The position numbers and the translations under genes are program-made. The notes under the pieces were generated by a model, which made no database searches, had not been told where the DNA came from, and worked only from the letters and a program-made list of their open reading frames with translations. A DNA stretch of 64,000 nt from Deefgea rivuli DSM 18356 (lineage in GTDB: Bacteria > Pseudomonadota > Gammaproteobacteria > Burkholderiales > Chitinibacteraceae), in assembly GCF_000620145.1 (NCBI RefSeq), contig NZ_JHVM01000003.1, positions 434,001-498,000 on the forward strand, read 5' to 3'. Shown here in pieces: positions 42,910 through 51,628 of the stretch; the first letter of the stretch is position 1; each line of letters starts with the position of its first letter.

Positions 42910-43064
42910 GATCACGAAAATCACGAACATAATTCAAAAAACACGAAATTTAAATCTCCGTAGGTCGGGTTTTAACCCGATTCCGCAATGCTGTCGGGTT
43001 GAAACCCGACCTACGTTTACAATCTATTTCGTGATTTTTGCCCTAACTCGCGCCGTTCGTGATC
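42910..43064. repeat. CACGAA/TTCGTG element, copy C, with nested GTAGGTCGGGTT palindrome
   Basis: GATCACGAAAATCACGAA at 42910 and TTCGTGATCC ending 43064 flank a second perfect or near-perfect palindrome. Its arms, 42959-42980 and 42993-43014, both read CGTAGGTCGGGTT inward. The inner unit is a widespread type of small mobile palindrome, here apparently inserted into the outer repeat. No gene is seen in the 250-bp gap. Confidence 0.7.
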
Positions 43065-43068
43065 CTTA

Positions 43069-44025
43069 TTATTTTTCAGACTTGCGCGGATTGCGGCCTA
43101 ATGGGCTTGGTTCATTGCGTTTTTTGGCCAACTCGATTTGCTTTTGACGTTCCATCGCGCCACTACGGGTTTTTTCGCTCAGATTGTCATAGCAATGCGG
43201 GCAGCTTACGCCCGCCACATAATGCGGCGATTGTCTTTCTTCACTAGAAACGGGCTGACGACAAGCGTGGCACAGCTCGAAATCGCCCTCGGTCAAATCG
43301 TGGCGCACCGTCACACGGTTGTCGAACACAAAGCAATCGCCCTTCCACAAAGTGTCTTCTTGTGGTACTTCTTCGAGGTATTTCAAAATCCCACCTTTTA
43401 AGTGGTAAACCTCTTCAAACCCTTCACCCAGCATATAGCTTGATGCTTTCTCGCAGCGAATCCCGCCAGTACAAAACATTGCGACTTTTTTGTGGACTGC
43501 CGGATCGAAATGTTCTTTCACGTAGTCTGGGAATTCACGGAAAGTTTCGGTTTTCGGGTCAATTGCACGCTCGAACGTACCGATGGCTACTTCGTAATCA
43601 TTGCGCGTGTCGATCACCAACACTTCAGGATCTGAAATAATCGCATTCCAATCTTTGGGCTCGATGTAGGTGCCGACTTTTTTATTTGGATCAACACCAG
43701 GCACGCCCAAAGTGACGATCTCTTTTTTGAGTTTTACTTTGGTACGCAAAAACGGCTGCTCGTCGCAATACGATTCTTTATGATCGACATTCACCAAGCG
43801 CGGATCAGAGCGCAGCCACGCCAACAGAGCATCAATCCCTGCCCGCGTTCCTGCTACTGTGCCGTTAATGCCTTCATCAGCTAGCAACAGCGTGCCGTGC
43901 ACGTCTAAATCGGTCATCGTTTGTAAGAGCGGCTCGCGCAAAGCTTCATAATCGCTGAGCGTCACAAATTGATATAAAGCGGCAACGACAATACTGCCGT
44001 TCTGAGAGGCATTGTTCGACATCAT
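43069..44025 (-). CDS. trhO: tRNA uridine(34) hydroxylase (rhodanese-domain TrhO/YceA)
   Basis: TrhO uses molecular oxygen to hydroxylate U34 of some tRNAs, the first step to (m)cmo5U. The 318-residue protein has an N-terminal acylphosphatase-like domain ([13 protein letters not shown]), a rhodanese domain with active Cys in [13 protein letters not shown], and a C-terminal zinc-like cluster CHAC and CPHC. The other U34 hydroxylation route, TrhP, is encoded 2 kb away. Start is one of two adjacent ATGs. Confidence 0.92.
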   Translation of the reverse strand: MMSNNASQNGSIVVAALYQFVTLSDYEALREPLLQTMTDLDVHGTLLLADEGINGTVAGTRAGIDALLAWLRSDPRLVNVDHKESYCDEQPFLRTKVKLKKEIVTLGVPGVDPNKKVGTYIEPKDWNAIISDPEVLVIDTRNDYEVAIGTFERAIDPKTETFREFPDYVKEHFDPAVHKKVAMFCTGGIRCEKASSYMLGEGFEEVYHLKGGILKYLEEVPQEDTLWKGDCFVFDNRVTVRHDLTEGDFELCHACRQPVSSEERQSPHYVAGVSCPHCYDNLSEKTRSGAMERQKQIELAKKRNEPSPLGRNPRKSEK

Positions 44026-44086
44026 TTCTCCAAGTGGTCGCCCACGTAAAGGGCGGACCGGAATATTTAAAAACCGCTAAATAAAA

Positions 44087-44109
44087 GATAGCCACATCTT
44101 GTGGCTATC
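44087..44109 (-). terminator. Intrinsic terminator of the HIRAN/HipA-like pair
   Basis: GATAGCCACA, loop, TGTGGCTATC: the leftward RNA ends in CTTTTATTT. It lies 27 bp past the HIRAN-gene stop and ahead of trhO, isolating the two-gene unit. Confidence 0.75.
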
Positions 44110-44135
44110 AATCACAACCAAATTAGTATGTTTAA

Positions 44136-44837
44136 TTATTCAATACGACAAAAAATATAAATTAATGGGCGCTCGGGCTTGCCATTTATCCTTTCAATCT
44201 CGCCAAAAATCACTCGACCGTCGCAAACGAGGGATGTAAACCATGGCAAAAATGCACGATTAACATAACCCAGCCTACCTTGCTTAGAAACAATCTGAAC
44301 TGCATTTATATCAACCGTGTTTGCACAATCTACTTCAAAGGCAACGTTATCTCCAACTTGTGGAGTTAATTGCTCCAAGTCACTCTGATGCCGAAACCCC
44401 GCCACTTCAAGCAAAAGATCAATTGGCTGTGAAATAGAAGAAAAATCTGGGACAAAACTAAATGTATCAGAAGGTAATTTGCCCCCTGTATAACCCAACA
44501 AAGAAAAATCACTACCTGAAAAACTACTAGGCAAACGAAATTGCATTAAATAATTAGAAAAGTCTTCCCGTTTTCTAGGAGGCAGCCGTCGTGCTAAAGC
44601 ATCCATCACACCAACATTATGAACGGGCTTTTCTAAACTAAATGCTGCATAGCCCTTAAAACCCTGTTTAATTGCAAAATTATAATCTTCTGTATCAATT
44701 AAATAATTAAAAATATATTCATCATTTGAGCGAACGACTTCAGCCACCACTCGACGTGTGCGTGGACGCTGGTCTTCCGAACATTGCCACGTTAATAACA
44801 AACGCTCAGGCTCATGTATATATTGTAAAAAATTCAC
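44136..44837 (-). CDS. HIRAN-domain protein paired with a HipA-like kinase
   Basis: The 233-residue protein ends in a HIRAN-like module at about 144-230. VAGFRHQSD, VGDNVAFEVDCANTVDINAV (the family's buried N-x-x-D-x-N-A-V turn) and GRLGYVNRAFLPWF match its signature. HIRAN domains bind 3' ends or damaged DNA in eukaryotic remodellers; in bacteria they occur alone or beside phage-like genes. The N-terminal ~130 residues, with RTRRVVAEVV and GYAAFSLEKP, are unassigned and may be the kinase-contacting part. ATG 44837 overlaps the kinase stop by 4 bases. The DNA is AT-richer than its neighbours. Confidence 0.65.
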   Translation of the reverse strand: MNFLQYIHEPERLLLTWQCSEDQRPRTRRVVAEVVRSNDEYIFNYLIDTEDYNFAIKQGFKGYAAFSLEKPVHNVGVMDALARRLPPRKREDFSNYLMQFRLPSSFSGSDFSLLGYTGGKLPSDTFSFVPDFSSISQPIDLLLEVAGFRHQSDLEQLTPQVGDNVAFEVDCANTVDINAVQIVSKQGRLGYVNRAFLPWFTSLVCDGRVIFGEIERINGKPERPLIYIFCRIE

Positions 44838-45766
44838 TTTAAAATCTCTCTCATCCGCTCAAGGCGATAACTTAACAATTTTTTTATCCATTCAATTCTC
44901 AGCGGATCTAGCCTGTCCTTATCTGGCAACTCAAACGTCCCTAAGGCATTCATTATTTCCACAAACCGATCAAAATCAAAATTTGCTAATTTTGCAACAA
45001 AATAATCTTTTATTTCATTACGCGTAACTAAAACTTCAAACAGCACCATATGCGGCACACGAACCAAATTTTTCGGATTATCTCGCATATGGTGACAACC
45101 TTTATCAACATATACTCTCATCCTATCGCTCGGCCAATTTAAAACTCGATCAGGCCATCGGTCACTACCAAAACTAGTTCCATTATCGAACCAAGGAGCA
45201 AAACGAAAGTGATATTGCCCCAATTGAAGATCTGCAACATCAATCAAGAAGCCCCAATTATCTTGATGTCGATCTGAATTCCCGATTAAGGTATCAAGTA
45301 AGACCATATCAGCAATTCCCTTCCGCCAAATTTTTCCTACTGTTTCTCGACTAATTCTACAAGCGTCGCTCCAGTTATGCTGCCCGCCCTTCCTGCGATC
45401 AAATGTTTCATTTTCACGCTGAAAGATATGCCCTGCTGGATAAAACTCTGTAATGCCCTCCTGATAAAACCACTCAATTAAAGCTGCATATTGTTGTGTA
45501 CTTTCATCGTAAGCAACAAAAGCAGGTGGCACTGAGATTTCCAGCATCAGTCCAATCTGATAGGCCAGAATCTCACCCCAAAATTGCTGAGGGTAACGTC
45601 TATCAGAGTGCTTAAATAAATAGTACCAATTCGGTTTTATTCCAACAAAGCACGGCTCATCTTGAGACAAAACCCTCTTTTTAGCTCTAGCACCTTCTGG
45701 ATAAGCAAGTCCCCATTGCTCATCAGCTCGCCAAGTTCCTACCTGAATAACGTGTGGTTGCAGCAA
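44834..45766 (-). CDS. HipA-like (CtkA-type) serine/threonine kinase
   Basis: The 310-residue protein shows the HipA/CtkA kinase core: Lys52 in YYLFKHS as the likely ATP lysine, GEILAYQIGLMLEI helix, catalytic loop GNSDRHQDN at 162-170 (Asp165, Asn170) and metal site DNGTSFG with Asp194. HipA proteins phosphorylate tRNA synthetases or other targets and act as toxins. At 310 residues it is shorter than HipA (about 440) and lacks its N-terminal couple_hipA domain. No HipB-like antitoxin is present; instead it is first in an operon with the HIRAN protein. Function as toxin-antitoxin or defence is inference. Confidence 0.75.
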   Translation of the reverse strand: MLQPHVIQVGTWRADEQWGLAYPEGARAKKRVLSQDEPCFVGIKPNWYYLFKHSDRRYPQQFWGEILAYQIGLMLEISVPPAFVAYDESTQQYAALIEWFYQEGITEFYPAGHIFQRENETFDRRKGGQHNWSDACRISRETVGKIWRKGIADMVLLDTLIGNSDRHQDNWGFLIDVADLQLGQYHFRFAPWFDNGTSFGSDRWPDRVLNWPSDRMRVYVDKGCHHMRDNPKNLVRVPHMVLFEVLVTRNEIKDYFVAKLANFDFDRFVEIMNALGTFELPDKDRLDPLRIEWIKKLLSYRLERMREILK

Positions 45767-45912
45767 ATGGATCTACCAAGTATTTAATATAGATATTGAA
45801 TCTTGCGGGATATTTTTCATTCGGTCAAAATTACACAACTACGTCGCTCTCAATCCCATAAAAAATCATATCTAAATCGCTTCTCAGCTGCTTTTTCAAT
45901 TCAAACACAGCA

Positions 45913-47283
45913 TCAAAACAATCGCGCCAGCAACGCATTGGCATATTTGGCATCCAGCGGAATCGCCGCTTTGGCGCCACTGCCCAGCGCCGACTCAACT
46001 GGCGTACCGCTCTTGCCGCGAATTTCAGTAAGTTTCACAATGATATTGCCGCTTGGGTGGATCACTTCAAGCGAGTCGCCGACTGAGAATTTATTCTTCA
46101 CATCAATCTCAGCCCAACCATCGTGGATATTCAGTACTTCACCAACGAACTGGCTGCGGTGCGCTTTGGAATGGCCTTCGAGGTAGTTTTGCGTTTCGTG
46201 CGTGCTGTGGCGTTGGTAAAAGCCATCGGTATAACCGCGATTAGCAAGACCGTCCAAATCAGCCAGCAAAGTCGGATTGAATGGGCGGCCTGCCACAGCA
46301 TCGTCAATCGCTTGGCGATACACTTGCGCCGTGCGTGCAACGTAATATAGCGACTTGGTGCGACCTTCGATTTTTAGCGAATCGATACCCATTTTGACTA
46401 AGCGCTCGATATGCTGCACCGCGCGCAGATCTTTGCTGTTCATGATGTAAGTACCATGCTCGTCTTCGATGATGGGCATCATTTCGCCAGGGCGATTAGC
46501 TTCTTCGATCAGATAAGTTTTATCGGCTAGCGGATGACGCTCAGCGCCGCCGCACGATGAAACTGGTGCAAAGGCTTGATTGGCATCATTCATCGCTTTT
46601 TGGAAATCAAATTGAATCACCTGCTCTTTCAACGCTACATCACCCGCGTCATCTTCCACCGTGTCGTGCGTTTTATAGTCCCAACGGCAGGCATTAGTAC
46701 AGGTGCCTTGATTGGGGTCGCGGTGATTGAAGTAGCCCGACAACAAACAACGGCCTGAGTAGGCAATACACAGCGCGCCATGTACGAAGACTTCGATTTC
46801 CATATCTGGGCAAAGCTGGCGAATTTCTTCGATTTCATCGAGCGACAATTCGCGCGATAAAATCACCCGTTCCAGCCCCATTGATTTCCAAAATTTCACG
46901 CCAGCGTAATTGACCGTATTGGCTTGCACCGACAGGTGAATCACTTGCTCGGGCCACTTTTCGCGCACCATCATAATCAGGCCAGGGTCGGCCATAATCA
47001 GCGCGTCGGGCTTCATCGCGATGACCGGTTCCATATCAGCGAGATAGGTTTTTACCTTGGCGTTGTGCGGCAAAATATTGCTGGCGACAAAGAATTTTTT
47101 GCCGCGCGCATGCGCCTCCAAGATGCCTTGGCCGATTTGCTCCAACTGAAATTCATTATTGCGCGCGCGCAAGCTGTAGCGTGGTTGTCCCGCGTAGACC
47201 GCATCGGCACCGAAATCATAAGCTGCGCTCATTTTTTCCAGCGTACCAGCAGGCAATAAGAGTTCAGGGGCTTTTAAGGTCAT
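45913..47283 (-). CDS. trhP: tRNA U34 hydroxylation protein TrhP (peptidase U32 family, YegQ)
   Basis: TrhP makes 5-hydroxyuridine at U34 from a prephenate-linked pathway, in parallel to TrhO. The 456-residue U32-family protein starts with PELLLPAGTLEKMSAAYDFGADAVYAG. It has the four-Cys iron-sulfur motif region CIAYSGRCLLSGYFNHRDPNQGTCTNACRW (several Cys) and a C-terminal beta domain. Length matches YegQ (453). It is monocistronic. Confidence 0.92.
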   Translation of the reverse strand: MTLKAPELLLPAGTLEKMSAAYDFGADAVYAGQPRYSLRARNNEFQLEQIGQGILEAHARGKKFFVASNILPHNAKVKTYLADMEPVIAMKPDALIMADPGLIMMVREKWPEQVIHLSVQANTVNYAGVKFWKSMGLERVILSRELSLDEIEEIRQLCPDMEIEVFVHGALCIAYSGRCLLSGYFNHRDPNQGTCTNACRWDYKTHDTVEDDAGDVALKEQVIQFDFQKAMNDANQAFAPVSSCGGAERHPLADKTYLIEEANRPGEMMPIIEDEHGTYIMNSKDLRAVQHIERLVKMGIDSLKIEGRTKSLYYVARTAQVYRQAIDDAVAGRPFNPTLLADLDGLANRGYTDGFYQRHSTHETQNYLEGHSKAHRSQFVGEVLNIHDGWAEIDVKNKFSVGDSLEVIHPSGNIIVKLTEIRGKSGTPVESALGSGAKAAIPLDAKYANALLARLF

Positions 47284-47800
47284 GGTCTACGCACACTCAA
47301 ACTAAGAAAGGCGCGCATTATACCGCAAATGCATTGCACAAAAAACAAGCAACAGCAATAAGTTGAGCTAAATCAGTAACTTGATCACCTTACCCACAGC
47401 TAACCCACACCGTATCCTTTTTTATCGGGGATAAATCGAGTAAAACGATTTTTTCCGCAAATTCCGCTGCGATTCGCTTCAATTTCAGCCTAAATCACAC
47501 ATTACTCGCTCATTTTTTAAGCAGAGCATTAAAATCACAATAAAACAGCAACTTAGCACAGATATCCACAGCCTTTCAACACAACGCTCCCGCCACACTG
47601 TGAATTAGACCTTGAAATTGCTCAAAAAATAGACACCAATAAATTTTTCTTTAATTACAACAAGCTAGATCGTTTACCCACAGCCCACTCACAGGCTTAG
47701 GCCAAATAAAAAGGGAAAACGGGTTTGATTCCAACAGACAACAAAAAACCGAGCATAAAGCTCGGTTTTATTCACATTGGGCCACAGCCAAAGCTAGATT
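47284..47800. other. 517-bp gene-free AT-rich region with DnaA-box-like motifs
   Basis: No gene is seen. Motifs one base from the DnaA box TTATCCACA occur at 47390-47398 and 47674-47682 (both TTACCCACA) and 47562-47570 (ATATCCACA), with a weaker TAACCCACA at 47401-47409. The left end should hold the trhP promoter. The right end holds the bfd terminator at 47743-47772. Whether the boxes bind DnaA is unproven, and no replication gene is nearby. Confidence 0.35.
47743..47772 (-). terminator. Intrinsic terminator of bfd
   Basis: AAAAAACCGAGC, loop, GCTCGGTTTTATT: a hairpin with a T run on the leftward transcript, 28 bp past the bfd stop. Confidence 0.85.
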
Positions 47801-48016
47801 TTAGGCGAAGGCCACACCTTCCAACTCGGCCATCATTTGCTCTTCATAACGCTCAACCGCGGTATGCAGCACCTGCTTCGCACAACTACTACATTTGCCA
47901 CAGCAGGTCGCAGCGGTGGTGACCCGCTGTAACTGGATAAAAGTACGCACACCGGATTGCTCAACGGCTTGGCATATCGCTTTATCACTGACATTATTGC
48001 AAACGCATACAATCAT
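47801..48016 (-). CDS. bfd: Bacterioferritin-associated [2Fe-2S] ferredoxin
   Basis: Bfd donates electrons to bacterioferritin to mobilise stored iron. The 71-residue protein from ATG 48016 starts MIVCVCNNVSDKAI (Cys4, Cys6) and has CCGKCSSC (residues 38-45) supplying the remaining cluster ligands, as in E. coli Bfd. The longer frame to 48133 crosses a terminator and an operator and is not the gene. AAGG lies 9 bp upstream of the ATG. A Fur-box-like sequence overlaps the leader. No bacterioferritin gene is adjacent. Confidence 0.9.
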   Translation of the reverse strand: MIVCVCNNVSDKAICQAVEQSGVRTFIQLQRVTTAATCCGKCSSCAKQVLHTAVERYEEQMMAELEGVAFA

Positions 48017-48050
48017 AATGAGAACCTTATTAGCAACTGTTCTCATTATC
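48015..48050 (-). promoter_or_regulatory. Fur-box-like operator and inverted repeat upstream of bfd
   Basis: On the bfd strand GATAATGAGAACAGTTGCT matches the E. coli 19-bp Fur consensus at about 12 positions by my hand count. It is part of a perfect 11-bp inverted repeat (ATAATGAGAAC at 48015-48025, GTTCTCATTAT at 48039-48049) that runs into the start codon. Iron-dependent repression of bfd is well known in other bacteria; binding here is inferred. Confidence 0.5.
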
Positions 48051-48057
48051 ATAAAAA

Positions 48058-48087
48058 AATCCACTCCTGCCAAGTGGATTTTTATTT
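48058..48087. terminator. Hairpin with flanking A/T runs between dxs and bfd
   Basis: AAATCCACT, loop, AGTGGATTT flanked by A and T runs. It sits just upstream of the bfd operator and would shield bfd from dxs read-through. Bases 48088-48311 between it and the dxs terminator hold no gene. Confidence 0.65.
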
Positions 48088-48311
48088 TGGTGATTAACGG
48101 CAAGCGGCGCCCCCTACATGCGTTAACGCTCAACGCCCCGACGAATCGATCTAGCCAAATCCTCCGCCCACTCGCACCGACTGCAAATTGCTTTGTACCA
48201 GCAGCCCCTTTGCGCCACCTTCAAATACGCTTCGCCCAGATACTGGAGAGCAACGATACCCCGCAAACCACCGCAAAAGAAAACGACTCGCCAAATCCCC
48301 ACCGATAAAAA

Positions 48312-48339
48312 AATTAGCCCCGCAATCGCAGGGCTAATT
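48312..48339 (-). terminator. Intrinsic terminator of dxs
   Basis: AATTAGCCC and GGGCTAATT arms around a short loop, with the leftward RNA running into TTTTTT, 22 bp past the dxs stop. Confidence 0.85.
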
Positions 48340-48361
48340 CATTTAAATCCATTCAGTTCAA

Positions 48362-50230
48362 TTAAAGCATGGCTAGCTTTAATTGAATACTCGCCGCAAT
48401 CCCAGTCGCATCAAGACCACAGTCAGCCAGCAGTTGTTTCTGCTCACCATGCTCAACGTAGCTATCGGGCAAGCCCAGCTGCAATACCGATTTGAGGACG
48501 TTATTCGCCATTAAGCACTCCAACACCGCACTGCCTGCGCCGCCCATAATCGCGTTATCCTCAACGGTGACGATCAAATCGTGCGTTGCCGCTAATTCCA
48601 ACACCAGCGCAGTATCCAGCGGTTTAATAAAGCGCATATTGGCGACCGTTGCATTTAATTCTTCTGCGGCTTTAAGTGCCGGTTCCAGCACCGTACCAAA
48701 CGCCAAAATTGCGATTTTTTTGCCATTGAGTTCTGCGCCTTGGCGGCGAATTTCGCCTTTACCCCAAGGCAGCAAACTCATTTCCGCATCGACCTTCGCG
48801 CCTAAACCACAGCCGCGCGGGTAACGTACTGCAGCAGGCCCGATATGTTGATACGCGGTATAGAGCATTTGGCGGCATTCGTTTTCATCGCCTGGCGCCA
48901 AAATTGCCATATTCGGAATGCAGCGCAAGAAAGACAAATCAAAACTACCCGCATGCGTTGGGCCATCTGCGCCGACTAAACCGGCGCGGTCAATCGCAAA
49001 GGTTACATCCAAATTTTGCAGCGCCACATCGTGAATGAGCTGATCGTAGGCGCGCTGCAAGAAGGTCGAATAAATCGCCACGACGGGTTTCAAACCTTCG
49101 CAGGCCAAACCTGCCGCAAACGTCACTGCGTGCTGCTCGGCGATGCCGACGTCAAAATAACGCGTTGGATATTCGGCATGAAAACGCACCATACCCGAGC
49201 CTTCGCGCATCGCTGGTGTCACCGCGACTAATTTCTCGTCGCTCGCGGCCATATCACAGAGCCAATCGCCAAAGACTTGCGTAAACGTTGGCTTGGTCGA
49301 CTTACTGCCACATACGCCCTCTTCCTGATTAAAGGGGGTAACTGCGTGATACTTAACAGGATCAGCGACTGCAAGCTTATACCCATTGCCTTTTTTGGTC
49401 ACCACGTGCAAAAACTGTGGGCCAGACAATTGCTTGATATTGGATAAAGTCGCCACCAGCGTTTCCATATCGTGACCATCAATTGGGCCGATATAGTTAA
49501 AACCGATTTCCTCAAACAGCGTACCCGGCGTTAAAAAGCCTTTGACGCTCTCTTCGCCTTTTTTTGCCAGCTCTTTGAGCGGCGGCACCACATCGAGCAT
49601 TTTGCCCGACGCATTGCGGATGCCATTGTAAAATTTGCCTGATAAAAGCTTGGCGAGGTAATTATTAAACGCGCCGACATTCGGCGAAATCGACATTTCG
49701 TTGTCGTTTAAAATCACCAGCAAGTCGATATCATCACGATGCCCCGCGTTAAACAGCGCTTCAATCGCCTGCCCCGCAGTCATCGAGCCATCACCGATCA
49801 CTGCAATCGCTTTGCGTTTTTCACCTTTGATATGCGCAGCTTCCGCCATGCCCAGCGCAGCACCAATCGATGTCGACGAATGCCCGACGCCAAAAGTGTC
49901 GTATTCCGATTCTTCGCGCTTTGGAAATCCAGCTAATCCACCCTGCTGGCGCATCGTGCCCATCCGGTGTTTACGGCCAGTCAGGATTTTATGCGGGTAG
50001 CTTTGATGCCCCACATCCCAGACTAAACGATCATGCGGCGTATCAAAAACATAATGCAGCGCAACGGTCAACTCAACCGCGCCCAAATTGCTGGCAAAAT
50101 GCCCGCCAGTTTGACTCACTGAATCGAGTAAATAGCTGCGTAATTGCTGCGCAACAGCGGGCAATTCTTTGCGCTCGATTTGGCGTAAATCGTCGGGTGT
50201 TTGGATAGTATCAAGCAAAGGGTAATTCAT
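48362..50230 (-). CDS. dxs: 1-deoxy-D-xylulose-5-phosphate synthase
   Basis: Dxs condenses pyruvate and glyceraldehyde-3-phosphate, the first step of the MEP isoprenoid pathway, with thiamine diphosphate. The 622-residue protein from ATG 50230 shows [19 protein letters not shown], the TPP motif [20 protein letters not shown]...NDNEMSI, and the transketolase-like [17 protein letters not shown]. The frame extends to 50308 but the family N terminus begins at MNYPLLDTI. It lies just downstream of ispA in an isoprenoid operon xseB-ispA-dxs. Confidence 0.96.
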   Translation of the reverse strand: MNYPLLDTIQTPDDLRQIERKELPAVAQQLRSYLLDSVSQTGGHFASNLGAVELTVALHYVFDTPHDRLVWDVGHQSYPHKILTGRKHRMGTMRQQGGLAGFPKREESEYDTFGVGHSSTSIGAALGMAEAAHIKGEKRKAIAVIGDGSMTAGQAIEALFNAGHRDDIDLLVILNDNEMSISPNVGAFNNYLAKLLSGKFYNGIRNASGKMLDVVPPLKELAKKGEESVKGFLTPGTLFEEIGFNYIGPIDGHDMETLVATLSNIKQLSGPQFLHVVTKKGNGYKLAVADPVKYHAVTPFNQEEGVCGSKSTKPTFTQVFGDWLCDMAASDEKLVAVTPAMREGSGMVRFHAEYPTRYFDVGIAEQHAVTFAAGLACEGLKPVVAIYSTFLQRAYDQLIHDVALQNLDVTFAIDRAGLVGADGPTHAGSFDLSFLRCIPNMAILAPGDENECRQMLYTAYQHIGPAAVRYPRGCGLGAKVDAEMSLLPWGKGEIRRQGAELNGKKIAILAFGTVLEPALKAAEELNATVANMRFIKPLDTALVLELAATHDLIVTVEDNAIMGGAGSAVLECLMANNVLKSVLQLGLPDSYVEHGEQKQLLADCGLDATGIAASIQLKLAML

Positions 50231-50270
50231 TTGTACCTTGCACAGCAGGGGTATATCCCTGCAAGTCCTA

Positions 50271-51176
50271 TTAATATTTTCTGTCAACGATATACCCAGC
50301 AAGGGCACTTAACATAGCGGCTTTTTCGCCAAACGGAGTGAGCGATGCCAAGGCGGACGCTTTTAGCTCAGCGGCTTTTTCTTTCGCGCCCTTCATGCCC
50401 AGCAAAGCCACATACGTTGGCTTATGATTTGCAGCGTCTTTACCCGCAGTTTTACCCAAAGTCGCCGAATCGGCTTCGCAATCGAGAATATCGTCGACCA
50501 CTTGAAACGCCAGACCAATGCATTTGGCGTAATGATCCAGCGCCTCACGCTGCTCTGGCGCGAGTGCCGTACCGCAATACGAACCGAGCAAAACTGACGC
50601 ACGAATCAGCGCGCCTGTTTTCAAAATATGCATCATTTCCAGTTGCGGCAGCGTCAACTCTTGGCCAACGCTATATAAATCCACGCCCTGCCCGCCGCAC
50701 ATCCCCAAACTACCCGAGGCATTCGCCAAAATCCGGATCATTTGCAATTGGTCGACCGGATTATCCGCCAAAGTGCGGTTAGACAATACTTCAAACGCCG
50801 CCGTTTGCAGCGCATCACCCGCCAGCAAGGCCGTTGCTTCACCGTAAGCGACATGCACCGTCGGCTTGCCACGGCGCAGCACGTCGTTATCCATTGCAGG
50901 CATATCGTCATGCACTAAGGAATACGCATGAATCAACTCCACAGCAGAAGCGGCGTATTGCAAGCGCTCTGGCGACGCATCAACCACCGCGCCCGCCGCA
51001 AACGCCAGCAAAGGCCGCACGCGTTTGCCGCCATCGAGCACGCTATAACGCATCGCATCGTGCAGGCGCTCGGGCAAATGATTGCTCGATGGCAACACGC
51101 TAGCCAGCGTTTTTTCCATTTGTGCTTGGACTTCATTCATCCAAGTCTTGAAGTCTGTTGTTTCAAGCTCGCTCAA
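50271..51176 (-). CDS. ispA: Farnesyl diphosphate synthase (geranyltranstransferase)
   Basis: IspA joins two isopentenyl diphosphates to dimethylallyl diphosphate to give farnesyl diphosphate. The 301-residue protein has the first Asp-rich motif [12 protein letters not shown] (FARM), the second VDDILD (SARM), and [14 protein letters not shown] near the N terminus. ATG 51176 overlaps the xseB stop by 4 bases, and dxs follows 40 bp downstream. Confidence 0.95.
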   Translation of the reverse strand: MSELETTDFKTWMNEVQAQMEKTLASVLPSSNHLPERLHDAMRYSVLDGGKRVRPLLAFAAGAVVDASPERLQYAASAVELIHAYSLVHDDMPAMDNDVLRRGKPTVHVAYGEATALLAGDALQTAAFEVLSNRTLADNPVDQLQMIRILANASGSLGMCGGQGVDLYSVGQELTLPQLEMMHILKTGALIRASVLLGSYCGTALAPEQREALDHYAKCIGLAFQVVDDILDCEADSATLGKTAGKDAANHKPTYVALLGMKGAKEKAAELKASALASLTPFGEKAAMLSALAGYIVDRKY

Positions 51177-51421
51177 TTTGTAGCTCCAGCGCCCGACAAA
51201 GGCTTAAGCTCATCGCCTTCCAGCACACGCACTTGTTGCTCTGCGCTTGAGAGTTTCCCTTCACAAAAACGGAGCAATTCAGTACCACGCTGAAATGCAA
51301 GCAAGCTAGCATCCAAAGCCTGACTACCGCTTTCCATTTGCGCAATCAAGCCCTCCAGCTCGGCCAAACCTTGTTCGAAATTATCGGGCAACGCCACCGA
51401 TTTAGCTGCTGCTTTCGCCAT
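51173..51421 (-). CDS. xseB: Exodeoxyribonuclease VII small subunit
   Basis: XseB is the small regulatory subunit of exonuclease VII. From ATG 51421 it has 82 residues: a Lys/Ala start, then FEQGLAELEGLIAQMESG and LLAFQRGTELLRFCEGKLSSAEQQV, the two conserved helices. The usual xseB-ispA-dxs gene order supports the call. The 16-codon extension to 51469 is not conserved. Confidence 0.92.
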   Translation of the reverse strand: MAKAAAKSVALPDNFEQGLAELEGLIAQMESGSQALDASLLAFQRGTELLRFCEGKLSSAEQQVRVLEGDELKPLSGAGATN

Positions 51422-51628
51422 AGTCCTAACCCACCGCCAAATAAAACCCGTGAAACGATAACGACCCACCGCACGGCAGTCAAGCCAAGTGCACTGGGCA
51501 AAAGGAGCTTATTGTACCCTTGCCGCCTCAGCGAAAACAGTAATTCCGTCACCAAGCCTGCGCCAGCAGCGACTCAGACGCTCAGACTGCTAGAATAGAG
51601 ACACTTTGAACACCGCAATCCGATAAAA

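Noticed and set aside
47284-47800. Chromosomal origin of replication
   Set aside because: The DnaA-like boxes are imperfect and no dnaA, dnaN, parAB or gid genes flank the region.
48017-48133. N-terminal extension of bfd to 48133
   Set aside because: It crosses a terminator hairpin and the Fur-like operator; the canonical Bfd start MIVCVCN is at 48016.
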